Notes under the pieces: model-generated
What the model was told of the DNA's origin: nothing
Databases searched by the model: none
What the model saw: only the letters and a program-made list of their open reading frames with translations
Shown here: piece by piece, positions 44,732 to 53,200 of the stretch
Layout of the letters: each line of letters starts with the position of its first letter
Position numbering within the stretch: position 1 is the first letter of the stretch
From: Paenibacillus silvae
GTDB taxonomy: Bacteria > Bacillota > Bacilli > Paenibacillales > Paenibacillaceae
DNA: 64,000 bases
Direction: 5' to 3'
Assembly: GCF_014639235.1 (NCBI RefSeq)
Contig: NZ_BMFU01000002.1
Coordinates: forward strand, 824,361 to 888,360
Made by a program: the position numbers and the translations under genes

Positions 44732-45649
44732 CTAGTCATATTTGATACGCGGGTCTAGCAGTCTGTAAGACACGTCCGTCAGAATGTTGACAAGCACGAC
44801 GATAAAAGCAATCACAAACACAGCCGCCTGCACGATAGCCATATCATGGGTATTAACTGCTACTACGAGCAGCTGGCCCAGACCCGGCCAAGAGAATACC
44901 GTCTCGGTAATCAGCGTACCTCCGATCAAACTGGTAAATTGAAGGCTCATAATGGTCACGACCGGAATCAGGCCGTTGCGAAAAGCATGTTTAACAATGA
45001 CCGTCAAGCGGCCGAGCCCTTTGCTCCGTGCCGTGCGAACATAGTCCTGGTTCAGAATTTCAAGCATGCTGGAGCGAATCAATCGTGTCATCTGAGCGGC
45101 TAAACCAACGCCTAGAGTAAATGCGGGCAGAATCAGATGTGACAAGCCCCCGCGCCCCGAGACGGGCAGCACGCCAAGCATGACAGAGAATAGCAGAATC
45201 AGCATAATCCCCATCCAGAAGTTTGGCATCGCCTTGCCAATAACCGAAATGCCCGAAATGAGCAGGTCGGTAAACGTATTTCGTTTCACCGCAGAGATGA
45301 CCCCCAGCGGCACAGCCATCAATACGGCAAAAAGCATGGCTGCCGCAGCCAGCTCAAAGCTGGCAGGCAGTCGCTCCAGCACCAGCTCAAGTGCAGGCTG
45401 ATTGTATCGGAAAGATTGGCCGAAATCCCCCTGGATTGCATTGCCCAGAAACTTCACATATTGTGTATACAGAGGCTGATCCAGACCCAATGCCTGTGTT
45501 AAAACCGCCCGATCTTCCGCTGTAGCTGTCTCAGGCAGCATCAGCGCAACAGGATCACCTGTGACTCGAACCAGTATAAATACGATCAATGACACGATAA
45601 AAAGCACCGGAATAATCTGTAACAGAGATTTGAATACGTATTTGCCCAC
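44732..45649 (-). CDS. Peptide ABC transporter permease, DppB/OppB type
   Basis: 305 residues with six helices. Family marks: an N-terminal helix IIPVLFIVSLIVFILVRVTG, QALGLDQPLYTQYVKFLGN, GDFGQSFRYNQPALELVLER and the EAA loop ARSKGLGRLTVIVKHAFRNG. Start GTG at 45649 after GGAGG. A terminator-like hairpin separates it from the binding-protein gene upstream, so it may be made in smaller amount. Confidence 0.92.
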   Translation of the reverse strand: MGKYVFKSLLQIIPVLFIVSLIVFILVRVTGDPVALMLPETATAEDRAVLTQALGLDQPLYTQYVKFLGNAIQGDFGQSFRYNQPALELVLERLPASFELAAAAMLFAVLMAVPLGVISAVKRNTFTDLLISGISVIGKAMPNFWMGIMLILLFSVMLGVLPVSGRGGLSHLILPAFTLGVGLAAQMTRLIRSSMLEILNQDYVRTARSKGLGRLTVIVKHAFRNGLIPVVTIMSLQFTSLIGGTLITETVFSWPGLGQLLVVAVNTHDMAIVQAAVFVIAFIVVLVNILTDVSYRLLDPRIKYD

Positions 45650-45670
45650 TTCCGGCTCACCTCCCTTTTC

Positions 45671-45714
45671 AAAAAAAGAACGGCAGGAACCAGTTCATCC
45701 AGTCCCTGCCGCTC
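45671..45714 (-). terminator. Intra-operon terminator/attenuator between binding protein and permeases
   Basis: On the minus strand GAGCGGCAGG pairs with CCTGCCGTTC (one wobble), with further pairs inside, followed by TTTTTTTG. It lies between two genes of one operon; partial read-through would lower permease relative to binding protein. Confidence 0.7.
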
Positions 45715-45754
45715 ACGGCTTACTCATGCAATGACAGGTGGTATAAGCCTGATG

Positions 45755-47323
45755 TTACTTTGCAGCAGGTGTAATTTCGTCAGCGTAGAACATTTCATCA
45801 CTGCGCGGTGCAAAGTTCACTTTGTCATTGGTTCCATAGACGCCTTCCATCTGATACAGATACACAGCCGGACGCTCTTCGGCAAAAATCTGCTGTACCT
45901 GCTGGTACTGCTTCTCACGAGACTCAGGGTTCATGTTTACCAGAGCAGCTTGCAGCAGCTTCTCCACCTCCGGATTGTTGTAATCCGATTCACCTTTGGC
46001 TTCTTCCACCATGTAACGGTTGTAGTTGTTTGAAGCATCGAACAAGGAGTTACCAATACCAATCATGAAAATTTCCTTGAATGATTTGGAGCTGTAGCGC
46101 TCGCTGAATGCACTCGGCTCAAGCACGTCCAGATTGATTTTGAATCCGGCTTGATCCAGCATCGCGGCTACGACTTCAGCTTGCTCTTTATATTGGGAGG
46201 AGACCGAAATCGTCATCTCTGCTTGCCCTTCAGCATATCCCGCTTCCTTCAGGAGCTGCTTCGCCTTGTCCAGATCATACAATGATGTTTTGTACAATGA
46301 CGGATCGGCACCGAAGTTGCCTGGTGTCACCGAAGTCCGGGTAACAATTCCTGCTCCGCCAGCAATGCTGTCCACAATGCCTTGTTTGTCAATCGCGAGG
46401 TCAATCGCTTCACGTACCTTAGGATCAGCGGTAATGCTGCCCTCGGTCTGGCGGAAAATCAGCTGAAGCACACGCTGAATCGGTGCTTTCACAATTTTCT
46501 TGCCTGCTTCGCCTTCGATACGAGCAATGTCTGTGGACGGAATCGAAGCTGCAACATCAACACCGCCAGCAAGCAATTCGGATACACGAGTAGATGCTTC
46601 AGGGATGACACGGAAAACAACTTCATTCCACTTCGGCTCACCGCCGAAGTATTTGTCATTTTTCACAAGCTCTACACGGTCGTCTTTGGTCCACTTACTG
46701 AACTTGTAAGGGCCTGTGCCTACCGGCTCTTTCAGAAACGCATCCATACCCTTGTCTGCAATATACTTTGCAGGCAGCATGCCAGCACCCATTTTGGACA
46801 ACCGATTAAGAAGCAGCGGGTCTGGTCCTTCTGTGATGATGTCGACGGTATGCTCATCAACTGCTTTGACTTCAACGATGTTTTTGAAATAACTGTTTTG
46901 TTTCAACGTATTGTCTTTGGCTACACGCTCCAGCGTGAATTTCACATCCGCTGATGTGAACGGATCACCATTGTGGAAGGTTACGCCTTCACGCAGCTTG
47001 AATCTCCATGTCGTATCATTCACTTGCTCCCATGATGTGGCGAGCGCAGGTACTTTTTTCTGCTGGCTGTCGTTTTTGACCAGATAATCAAACACGTTCA
47101 CAAGCACCGCTTCGCTGGCCGTATTGTTATTGTTGTGCGGATCGAAGCTTTCAATATCGGTTGCCGCTGCAATCGTTAATGTGCTGCTGGCTGTCGCTTC
47201 ACTGCCGCTTCCCTCTGATGCCGTATTGTTCTCTGTACCTTTGCCGCTTCCTCCGCAGGCACTTAGCACCATCACCATTGCCAGCAAGGTAATCCACAGA
47301 CCTGTCCATTGTCTTTTTCTCAT
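45755..47323 (-). CDS. Peptide ABC transporter substrate-binding lipoprotein (family 5)
   Basis: 522 residues, the DppA/OppA family length. Lipobox VLSAC with Cys at residue 23, then a Gly/Ser/Thr-rich linker. Mature marks: ESFDPHNNNNTASEAVLVN, WRFKLREGVTFHNGDPFTSA and YKFSKWTKDDRVELV. The start overlaps the M20 gene by four bases (ATGA), with AAGGGGGAAG upstream. It delivers peptides to the DppBC-type permeases. Confidence 0.93.
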   Translation of the reverse strand: MRKRQWTGLWITLLAMVMVLSACGGSGKGTENNTASEGSGSEATASSTLTIAAATDIESFDPHNNNNTASEAVLVNVFDYLVKNDSQQKKVPALATSWEQVNDTTWRFKLREGVTFHNGDPFTSADVKFTLERVAKDNTLKQNSYFKNIVEVKAVDEHTVDIITEGPDPLLLNRLSKMGAGMLPAKYIADKGMDAFLKEPVGTGPYKFSKWTKDDRVELVKNDKYFGGEPKWNEVVFRVIPEASTRVSELLAGGVDVAASIPSTDIARIEGEAGKKIVKAPIQRVLQLIFRQTEGSITADPKVREAIDLAIDKQGIVDSIAGGAGIVTRTSVTPGNFGADPSLYKTSLYDLDKAKQLLKEAGYAEGQAEMTISVSSQYKEQAEVVAAMLDQAGFKINLDVLEPSAFSERYSSKSFKEIFMIGIGNSLFDASNNYNRYMVEEAKGESDYNNPEVEKLLQAALVNMNPESREKQYQQVQQIFAEERPAVYLYQMEGVYGTNDKVNFAPRSDEMFYADEITPAAK

Positions 47324-48531
47324 TGTGATTCTTCCCCCTTAGAAGTCGTATTTCTTGCCAGATACTCAAGTGCTACAGCGGATAACAGGCCGACACCATA
47401 AGGCATAACCTTCTCATCCAGATCAAACATCGGATGGTGAAGCGGATATCGCGTGCGCTGCTCTTCGTTTCCCGAACCTAGTCGGAAGAACACACCCGGC
47501 ACGTGCTCACAATAAAAAGCAAAATCTTCACCGCCTGTAGACGGCTTGATATAACTCCACCCCTTCTGTGCATTCACCTCGTCACAGACATCCGTCAAGA
47601 GATCAACCATGCCCAGATCATTGACTACAACCGGATAACCGTCACCATAGATCACTTCACATCCTGCGCCAAACGAACTGCATACACCGTTTACCACTTG
47701 TTTGATCAGATCAGGCATCCGTTCACGCAATTCAGGTGATAAGGTGCGTACAGTGCCCACCATTTCCACTTCCGGTGCGATCGCCGTTCCCATATAACCT
47801 CCGGTAATTTTACCTATGGTCACCACAACAGGTTCCAGCGGATCAACCATGCGGCTGGCTACATTTTGCAGTGCGGTAATGACTTGTGCCGATACGGCGA
47901 TTGCATCGATGCCTTCATGAGGACGTGCCGCATGTCCCCCCTGACCATGAATTTTGATCACCAGCCGATCAGCCGATGCAAAGGCAACACCCTGACTCAC
48001 ACCTACGGTTCCTGTATCCTGACCAGGGGTCATATGCAAGCCCGCAATGGCATCCACCTTGGGATTCTCCAGCACTCCGTCCTGAATCATCGCTCTTGCA
48101 CCAGCGAGACCTTCTTCGGCAGGCTGAAAAATAAATTTGATATTGCCCGACTTCGGTCTGCCAAGACTCGTAAGCAGTTCAGCTGCCCCCATCAAAATGG
48201 AGGTATGCGCATCATGACCACAAAGATGAGCCTTGCCCTGTACTGTCGAGCGGTATTCTACATGCTTCTGATCCTCAATCGGCAAAGCATCCATATCAGC
48301 CCGCAGTGCAAAGGTAGGTCCATCCGTCTCTCCGCGAAGCAGACCTGTCACACCTGTCTGTCCAACATGACGTGTTACCTCCAGTCCAAGCTGCTCCAGA
48401 TGCTCGGCTACAATTGCTGAAGTACGATGCTCCTCATAACCAATCTCCGGGTGGCGATGCAAGTCTCTGCGCCAGGCACTTAACTTGGCTTGCAATGGCT
48501 GAGCAAGCTCTATTAATTCGGATTGTTTCAT
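47320..48531 (-). CDS. M20 family metallopeptidase / amidohydrolase
   Basis: 403 residues. Metal-site motifs: LRADMDALP, AHLCGHDAHTSILMGAA, FQPAEEGLAGARAMI, GLHMTPGQDTG, and the last ligand region FYCEHVPGVFFRLGSGN. These fit the carboxypeptidase Ss1 / N-acyl-amino-acid amidohydrolase group, two-zinc cytosolic enzymes. It overlaps the GntR stop by one base and the binding-protein start by four. In context it deacylates or trims imported peptides. Confidence 0.92.
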   Translation of the reverse strand: MKQSELIELAQPLQAKLSAWRRDLHRHPEIGYEEHRTSAIVAEHLEQLGLEVTRHVGQTGVTGLLRGETDGPTFALRADMDALPIEDQKHVEYRSTVQGKAHLCGHDAHTSILMGAAELLTSLGRPKSGNIKFIFQPAEEGLAGARAMIQDGVLENPKVDAIAGLHMTPGQDTGTVGVSQGVAFASADRLVIKIHGQGGHAARPHEGIDAIAVSAQVITALQNVASRMVDPLEPVVVTIGKITGGYMGTAIAPEVEMVGTVRTLSPELRERMPDLIKQVVNGVCSSFGAGCEVIYGDGYPVVVNDLGMVDLLTDVCDEVNAQKGWSYIKPSTGGEDFAFYCEHVPGVFFRLGSGNEEQRTRYPLHHPMFDLDEKVMPYGVGLLSAVALEYLARNTTSKGEESQ

Positions 48532-49280
48532 TAAACGTCATTCCTTTCCTTTTCCTCTGACTCAGACAACAGCCGTGCATAGATTGCATCCGCCGAGAAC
48601 TCGATATGCCTTTTCATCGTTTCCCGAGACCGTATGCTGTCCCGAGACTTCAGCGCTTCAAGAATCTCCATATGTACCTCGTAGTTCACTGAACGAATTT
48701 GCTCATTATAAGGCATCAGATCCAGTGCCGGGTTAATCTTGGTACGAATCTGCCTCACAGCTCTCTCGCAGTATGGATTGCCAGAAGCTTTAGCTATGGT
48801 CAGATGGAATTTGACATCCAGTGCCCTGAACCACTCCCGCGTACAGTCCGGCTCAATACTTTGTTTCATATAGTCATGCAACAGCTCAAGCTCGCCTGCG
48901 GTGATCCGCTCAGCAGCCAGGAAAGCCGCTTCTGGCTCAATGATCGTCCGATATTCAAACACCTTGAGCATCTGCGCCCAATCGCGCTTGATCTCTTCTC
49001 TTGTACGTTTATGGGAGTTGGCCGTCAGCGGCAGGACAAATGTTCCACCTTTAGCCCCCACTCTCTTCTCGATTAATCCCTTATCCTCAAGTGCAGAGAG
49101 TGCTTCGCGTACGGTAATGCGGCTTACATCAAACATCTCGGCCAAATCCCGCTCGGCCGGGAGCTGCTCTTCACTCATCAGCTCTTTCAGAATGATAGCT
49201 TCCTCGAGCTGTTCCCGAATAAATTCACTAACCTTTTTCGTTGATACTTTTTCGAATCGAAAGGAGAATGGATTAGACAT
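48531..49280 (-). CDS. GntR-family regulator, FadR subfamily
   Basis: 249 residues. Winged helix at residues 15-75: QLPAERDLAEMFDVSRITVREALSALE in two parts (QLPAERDLAEMFDVSR, ITVREALSALEDKGLIE). The all-helical FCD ligand domain follows with metal-site histidines in HLTIAKASGN and HMEILEALKSRD. First gene of the peptide operon. The inverted repeat GGTCTAGACC just upstream (49303-49312) is the likely operator, so the regulator should control the operon and itself. Confidence 0.92.
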   Translation of the reverse strand: MSNPFSFRFEKVSTKKVSEFIREQLEEAIILKELMSEEQLPAERDLAEMFDVSRITVREALSALEDKGLIEKRVGAKGGTFVLPLTANSHKRTREEIKRDWAQMLKVFEYRTIIEPEAAFLAAERITAGELELLHDYMKQSIEPDCTREWFRALDVKFHLTIAKASGNPYCERAVRQIRTKINPALDLMPYNEQIRSVNYEVHMEILEALKSRDSIRSRETMKRHIEFSADAIYARLLSESEEKERNDV

Positions 49281-49302
49281 CTGAACACTCCCATCTGTTT
49301 AT

Positions 49303-49312
49303 GGTCTAGACC
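49303..49312 (-). promoter_or_regulatory. Probable GntR operator before peptide operon
   Basis: Perfect palindrome GGTCTAGACC, in the wider sequence TGGTATAAGGTCTAGACCAT on the minus strand. This fits the TNGTNNNACNA style of FadR-type sites. It lies 23 bases upstream of the GntR start. Confidence 0.6.
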
Positions 49313-49436
49313 TTATACCATTAATATAATTCCGACTAAACTGATATGCAATACTTTTTTTTCTAAAAAACAACATTTCTTTCGTTTCCTGCTCCAGAGT
49401 CAGTCCCTTCATGTCGAGAAACACTTGGTAAACAAA

Positions 49437-49472
49437 GAAAAAAGAGGCTCTGCCGCCAGGCAAAACCTCTTT
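49437..49472 (-). terminator. Intrinsic terminator of GT2 gene
   Basis: AAAGAGG and CCTCTTT with an inner TGCC/GGCA stem; followed on the minus strand by TTTTTTC. About 80 bases past the glycosyltransferase stop. Confidence 0.75.
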
Positions 49473-49552
49473 ATCATTAAAGTGTGAACTTTTGGTTAAT
49501 CACTGACGGAATGATTTAATGTACCTGCTCGTCAGAGATGTATATCCATCTG

Positions 49553-50263
49553 CTAAGGTTCTTTGTTGGCAAAAGGTTTGAAATTCCTGGTCACAGCAAG
49601 CCGCTTGCTGCCTTCAAGATAGAACTGATCCTCCGCCCTCCAGGTATGACTTGCCTTGTTCTGCCTGCGAAGATACACATAGTTGTAAGGCGAGGTCGCA
49701 TAAGCTTTGTATCCCCTCTTCCTGCATTGCCTGAGAAACGTTACATCCTCTCCAACCGAACGGTCGGTGAAGCGAACTCTTTTTAATACCTTTTTACGGA
49801 ATAACAACGTTCCTCCTTGTACGAATTCCACAGGTTTGTTTTCCTCGCCAGGAGATCTTACCAGCAATGCTCGTGAAGCCTCCAGATAAACCAGACAAGA
49901 GTGCTTGCCCACAATATCACTTCCGGTTCGCCGGAGCGCATGCACCTGTTCTTCAAGATAGTAAGGAGAGTAATAGTCGTCATCATCCATTTTGGCTATC
50001 AGTGAAAAGCGGGCTCTGGTTATTCCGGCATTCAAACACTGCCCCAGCGAGACCCTCTCAGGTACCCGGTATACGTGAACATGAGTATATTTCCGTATCT
50101 TTTTCTGAACCACTCGCATGTCCATGCTGTCCAGATTCAAAATAATAATCAGTTCTTTCCCCTTATAACGCTGACGACTATAATTTTGCAGGATGTTATC
50201 GAGAAATTGCGGCCGATTGGTACAAACAACAATAGACACCGGATGAGAAAGCTGGCTGCTCAA
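49553..50263 (-). CDS. Small family 2 glycosyltransferase
   Basis: 236 residues, a bare GT-A domain. SIVVCTNRPQFLDNILQNYS opens the fold, the DxD motif is in IAKMDDDDYYSPYYLEEQ, and GTLLFRKKVLKRVRFTDRSV leads to the catalytic region (VGEDVTFLRQCRKRGY). Start TTG at 50263 after GAGGGG. Single gene with a terminator on each side. Similar stand-alone enzymes decorate spore coats or cell-wall glycans in Bacillales; acceptor unknown. Confidence 0.87.
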   Translation of the reverse strand: MSSQLSHPVSIVVCTNRPQFLDNILQNYSRQRYKGKELIIILNLDSMDMRVVQKKIRKYTHVHVYRVPERVSLGQCLNAGITRARFSLIAKMDDDDYYSPYYLEEQVHALRRTGSDIVGKHSCLVYLEASRALLVRSPGEENKPVEFVQGGTLLFRKKVLKRVRFTDRSVGEDVTFLRQCRKRGYKAYATSPYNYVYLRRQNKASHTWRAEDQFYLEGSKRLAVTRNFKPFANKEP

Positions 50264-50354
50264 CGTATCCCCTCTTTCAGCTTGTTTTCCCTCATCCTAT
50301 GTACACGCATCCTGCCCGGTATAGACTGCTTTCTCTACTTTTTAACAAAATGCA

Positions 50355-50392
50355 CAAAAAAACCTCTTCCCTTGTGAAAAGGATAGAGGTTT
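50355..50392 (-). terminator. Terminator of AraC-Gfo/Idh operon
   Basis: AACCTCT and AGAGGTT with inner CCTT/AAGG pairs, followed on the minus strand by TTTTTTTG. About 30 bases past the Gfo/Idh stop. Confidence 0.75.
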
Positions 50393-50420
50393 GGGAGTTA
50401 AACGTATCAGTTATTAAATT

Positions 50421-51506
50421 TTAGTTATCAAAATAAACCGCTTTGCCTGTACGCGCAGACTCGTAGATGGCCTCCAGAATCTGGGAAACCACCAGCGCCT
50501 GTTTAGGGGTAACCACCGGCTCGATATCCTTGTCGATCGCTTCGATCCATCTTCGCATCTCGATGTCTGGTGCATTTTCTGAAGCTCCTTCATAAAAATC
50601 TACCCCGCCTGAGCTCAGCTCAATCCCGTTTGTGTACAGGCGGCTGAACTTCTCGCCATTAATACGGAGTCCGTTCTTCATATCCGCACCCGCTTCTGTA
50701 CCGCTCAGGCTGCATTTGGCCTCATCCACATCCAGAGAGTTCAAGGCCCAGCTGGATTCCAGCATGATGGTTGCCCCGTTTTCCATCACAATCATGCCAA
50801 AAGCCGAATCCTCAACCGAGAATTTCTGAGGGTCCCACGGTCCCCACGCATTGGCTGCATTTTCTCTTTGGGAAAGCTCGTGATGTGTCGTGCCGAGCAC
50901 CACTTTTGGCTGATAATTATTCATCATCCATAATGTCAAATCCAGTGCATGTGTTCCAATGTCAATCAACGGTCCGCCGCCCTGCTTCTCTTCATCCAGA
51001 AACACACCCCAGGTCGGCACGGCTCTTCTGCGAATGGCATGGGCTTTGGCAAAATAAATCGAACCAAGCTCACCTGCATCACACAGCTGCTTCAGATACA
51101 GACTGTCCTGACGGAAGCGGTTATTGTATCCGATGGTCAACTTTTTCCCCGTGCGTTCTGCGGCTTCCAGCATAAGCTGCGCTTCTGCTGCCGTCTTTGC
51201 CATCGGTTTTTCACACATGACATGTTTGCCTGCCTCAAGCGCTGCTATCGAAATCTCCGCATGGGAAATGTTCGGTGTCAGCACATGCACAATGTCCAGC
51301 GAAGCATCCTTCAGCAGCTCCTGATAATCCGTGTATATCTCTGCACCTTCGGAACCGTACTGTTTCCTGGCCTCCACTGCACGCTCCTCGACAATGTCAC
51401 AGAAAGCAGCCAGTTCAACGTTATCCAGCTTGCTCAGGCTCGGCAAATGTTTGCCATTCGCAATCCCGCCACAGCCAATAATTCCAATGCGATATACTTT
51501 ACTCAT
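50421..51506 (-). CDS. Gfo/Idh/MocA family NAD(P)-dependent sugar oxidoreductase
   Basis: 361 residues. The Rossmann motif IGIIGCGGIANGKHLPSL is at the N-terminus and the family signature EKPMAKTAAEAQLML near residue 95, with the active-site lysine in EKP. The C-terminal sheet has QGGGPLIDIGTHALDLTLWM, with a catalytic His. The ATG at 51506 follows GAGGGTG. It is 52 bases downstream of an AraC regulator in the same operon. Oxidises or epimerises a sugar, inositol or glycoside at a hydroxyl; exact substrate unknown. Confidence 0.92.
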   Translation of the reverse strand: MSKVYRIGIIGCGGIANGKHLPSLSKLDNVELAAFCDIVEERAVEARKQYGSEGAEIYTDYQELLKDASLDIVHVLTPNISHAEISIAALEAGKHVMCEKPMAKTAAEAQLMLEAAERTGKKLTIGYNNRFRQDSLYLKQLCDAGELGSIYFAKAHAIRRRAVPTWGVFLDEEKQGGGPLIDIGTHALDLTLWMMNNYQPKVVLGTTHHELSQRENAANAWGPWDPQKFSVEDSAFGMIVMENGATIMLESSWALNSLDVDEAKCSLSGTEAGADMKNGLRINGEKFSRLYTNGIELSSGGVDFYEGASENAPDIEMRRWIEAIDKDIEPVVTPKQALVVSQILEAIYESARTGKAVYFDN

Positions 51507-51558
51507 GCTAGTCACCCTCACTTTGGTATTGTTGTTTTATTTTATGAAAATGGTTGTT

Positions 51559-52485
51559 TTACTTCATGGAAATGGGTTGTTTCATTTTGCGAAAAGCCGA
51601 CGGAGTCATCCCGAGCCGCTTGCGAAACACGGCATGCAGATAATTGGCGTTGTTAAAGCCGGAAGCCAGAGCAATCTGCTCAATAGAAGCATTGCTCTCC
51701 TGCAAATTATTGCACACTGCCCGCAAACGAATATCCTCCAGCACACGGCTGAATGGCATATCCGGCCGCACCTGATAGAAAATGCGCTGCAGCTGACGGC
51801 TGCTGATGTGCAGCTTCTCGGCGACATGCTCCAGCGTCACAGCCGAAGCGTGATTGGCTTCCATGTACTGCACGGCAAAATCATACCGATATGCCGTCAT
51901 GTCCCGCACAGGTGCTTCAGCCCGGATACCACCGGTATCATATGCGCGAACAGTTTTAAGCAAAATGCTGACCACCAGCTGCTTGATCGAGGTATAATAT
52001 CCGACCATTTTATGATCACATGCTTCATAGGCTTCAAGAAAACAGGTCATCGCACGATGATAGTCCTGAACAGGAATATGCGGAAGTGTTCTCAGCTTTT
52101 CAATGGTCTCCTCCGATTCGGCTGCTTCCCAAGGATCGACATACTCTCGCGGCTTGTGCATAATGTCCACGTGAAGACACAACTCATCCATGTCCTCTGC
52201 CGCATCTGCCTCCTGATAATGAACAACGCCAGGCCCGGTCAGATATAACATGCCTTCAGACAACGCATGAGTCTGATCATCAATAATCACCTTGCCTTTA
52301 CCTCTGGGGATCAGATGGAATTCATATTCTGCATGGTTATGAAAATCAACTATACGTCCCGCTGGAAACGTTGTCAGATGGAAACGCAGCACACGAATTT
52401 CGTAATGTCCCCATACCACCGTAATATCAAGCCGCTCCAGCAGATCCTGCCGGTCAAGCATTTTCCCATACGGATACAGACTCAA
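51559..52485 (-). CDS. AraC-family transcriptional regulator
   Basis: About 308 residues. N-terminal cupin (FHNHAEYEFHLIPRGKGKVI, then YLTGPGVVHYQEAD) and C-terminal HTH pair (LEHVAEKLHISSRQLQRIFY, IALASGFNNANYLHAVFRKR). The TTG at 52485 is chosen because AAGGAGG lies eight bases upstream; an ATG ten codons earlier has no site. Upstream of, and likely controlling, the Gfo/Idh gene. Confidence 0.9.
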   Translation of the reverse strand: MSLYPYGKMLDRQDLLERLDITVVWGHYEIRVLRFHLTTFPAGRIVDFHNHAEYEFHLIPRGKGKVIIDDQTHALSEGMLYLTGPGVVHYQEADAAEDMDELCLHVDIMHKPREYVDPWEAAESEETIEKLRTLPHIPVQDYHRAMTCFLEAYEACDHKMVGYYTSIKQLVVSILLKTVRAYDTGGIRAEAPVRDMTAYRYDFAVQYMEANHASAVTLEHVAEKLHISSRQLQRIFYQVRPDMPFSRVLEDIRLRAVCNNLQESNASIEQIALASGFNNANYLHAVFRKRLGMTPSAFRKMKQPISMK

Positions 52486-52648
52486 GCTGCCTTCCTCCTT
52501 AACATTACTTAACACCGAGCCTTTTTTATATATATAAATAGAACTAAAGAAACGACATTATGCCGCTTAACGATCCATGATCGTCAAAGATCGCTGAATT
52601 GAGGCAAGATACCAGCCTTGGCAGGCTGTTTAAGTCGAAGAGGGAAGG

Positions 52649-52843
52649 CTAACGATCCCCATAGAGCTTATTTTCCCTGAATCAGGAACATTTGAATTCT
52701 AACGATCTCCAGGAAGCTTATTCCGTTCGAAATCCTGAAAAATGAGCCTGATCAAGCTGGTTTCAGCACAATAGCGTCTCTGGGGATCGTTAGAATTTTC
52801 CAAAGCCCGAATATGCCGAAATAAGGCTTCTCCTGATCGTTAG
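52649..52843. repeat. Four-unit 50-bp-periodic dyad repeat (copy R2)
   Basis: Direct units begin at 52649 and 52699; inverted units end at 52793 and 52843. Core CTAACGATCYCCAG and end TTATTT as in copy R1 (17381-17575). Spacing of 50 bp and total length of 195 bp are identical. Position-specific details also agree, such as GTTAGAATTTT after unit 3 and GTTAGCGCT after unit 4. It lies in the 700-base gene-free stretch 52486-53192. Confidence 0.9.
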
Positions 52844-52935
52844 CGCTCGCAGTAGAGGGTGGCAGACTTGCACTTGCCACTTGCCATGAGCGATGGACGA
52901 TATTTGACTAATATGCCTGGATTGATGAGCATATT

Positions 52936-52969
52936 GGAGTGGATTGTGTACATTCTTTAGTTCAACTTA
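52936..52969 (+). repeat. Right-end fragment of MITE-like repeat (copy A')
   Basis: GGAGTGGATTGTGTA, then TTCTTTAGTTCAACTTA matches the right end of copy B. It directly precedes full copy A, six bases away, in the same orientation, making a tandem arrangement. Confidence 0.6.
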
Positions 52970-52975
52970 TCTATA

Positions 52976-53200
52976 TAAGTCGAACTATTTATTAGCACGT
53001 TAACGAAGAGGACAGAAAAAACCTGAAAAAGCGGAGCTAAACGCTTTCTGAAAGAAAGCTACATCGGAAGCATAGGCTTAGCCTTTGTCACCGGATTTTC
53101 CCCATTTGAAAAAGGGAATCCAAAAAATCTGGGGAGAACCGCGACTCTCCAGGTTGTTCTGTCATCGGAGTAGATGGTGTAAAATTTTCACTTCAATTTA
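52976..53200 (+). repeat. MITE-like repeat (copy A)
   Basis: About 225 bp. It starts TAAGTCGAACTATT and ends near TTCAATTTA, overlapping the last codons of the Gfo/Idh gene. Shared blocks with copy B are GAGGACAGAAAAAACCTGAA, ACCGGATTTTCCC, AAAGGGAATC, AATCTGGGGA and TTCTGTCATCGGAGT. Copy A carries about 40 extra bases with an internal hairpin (53030-53075). No ORF inside. Confidence 0.8.
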
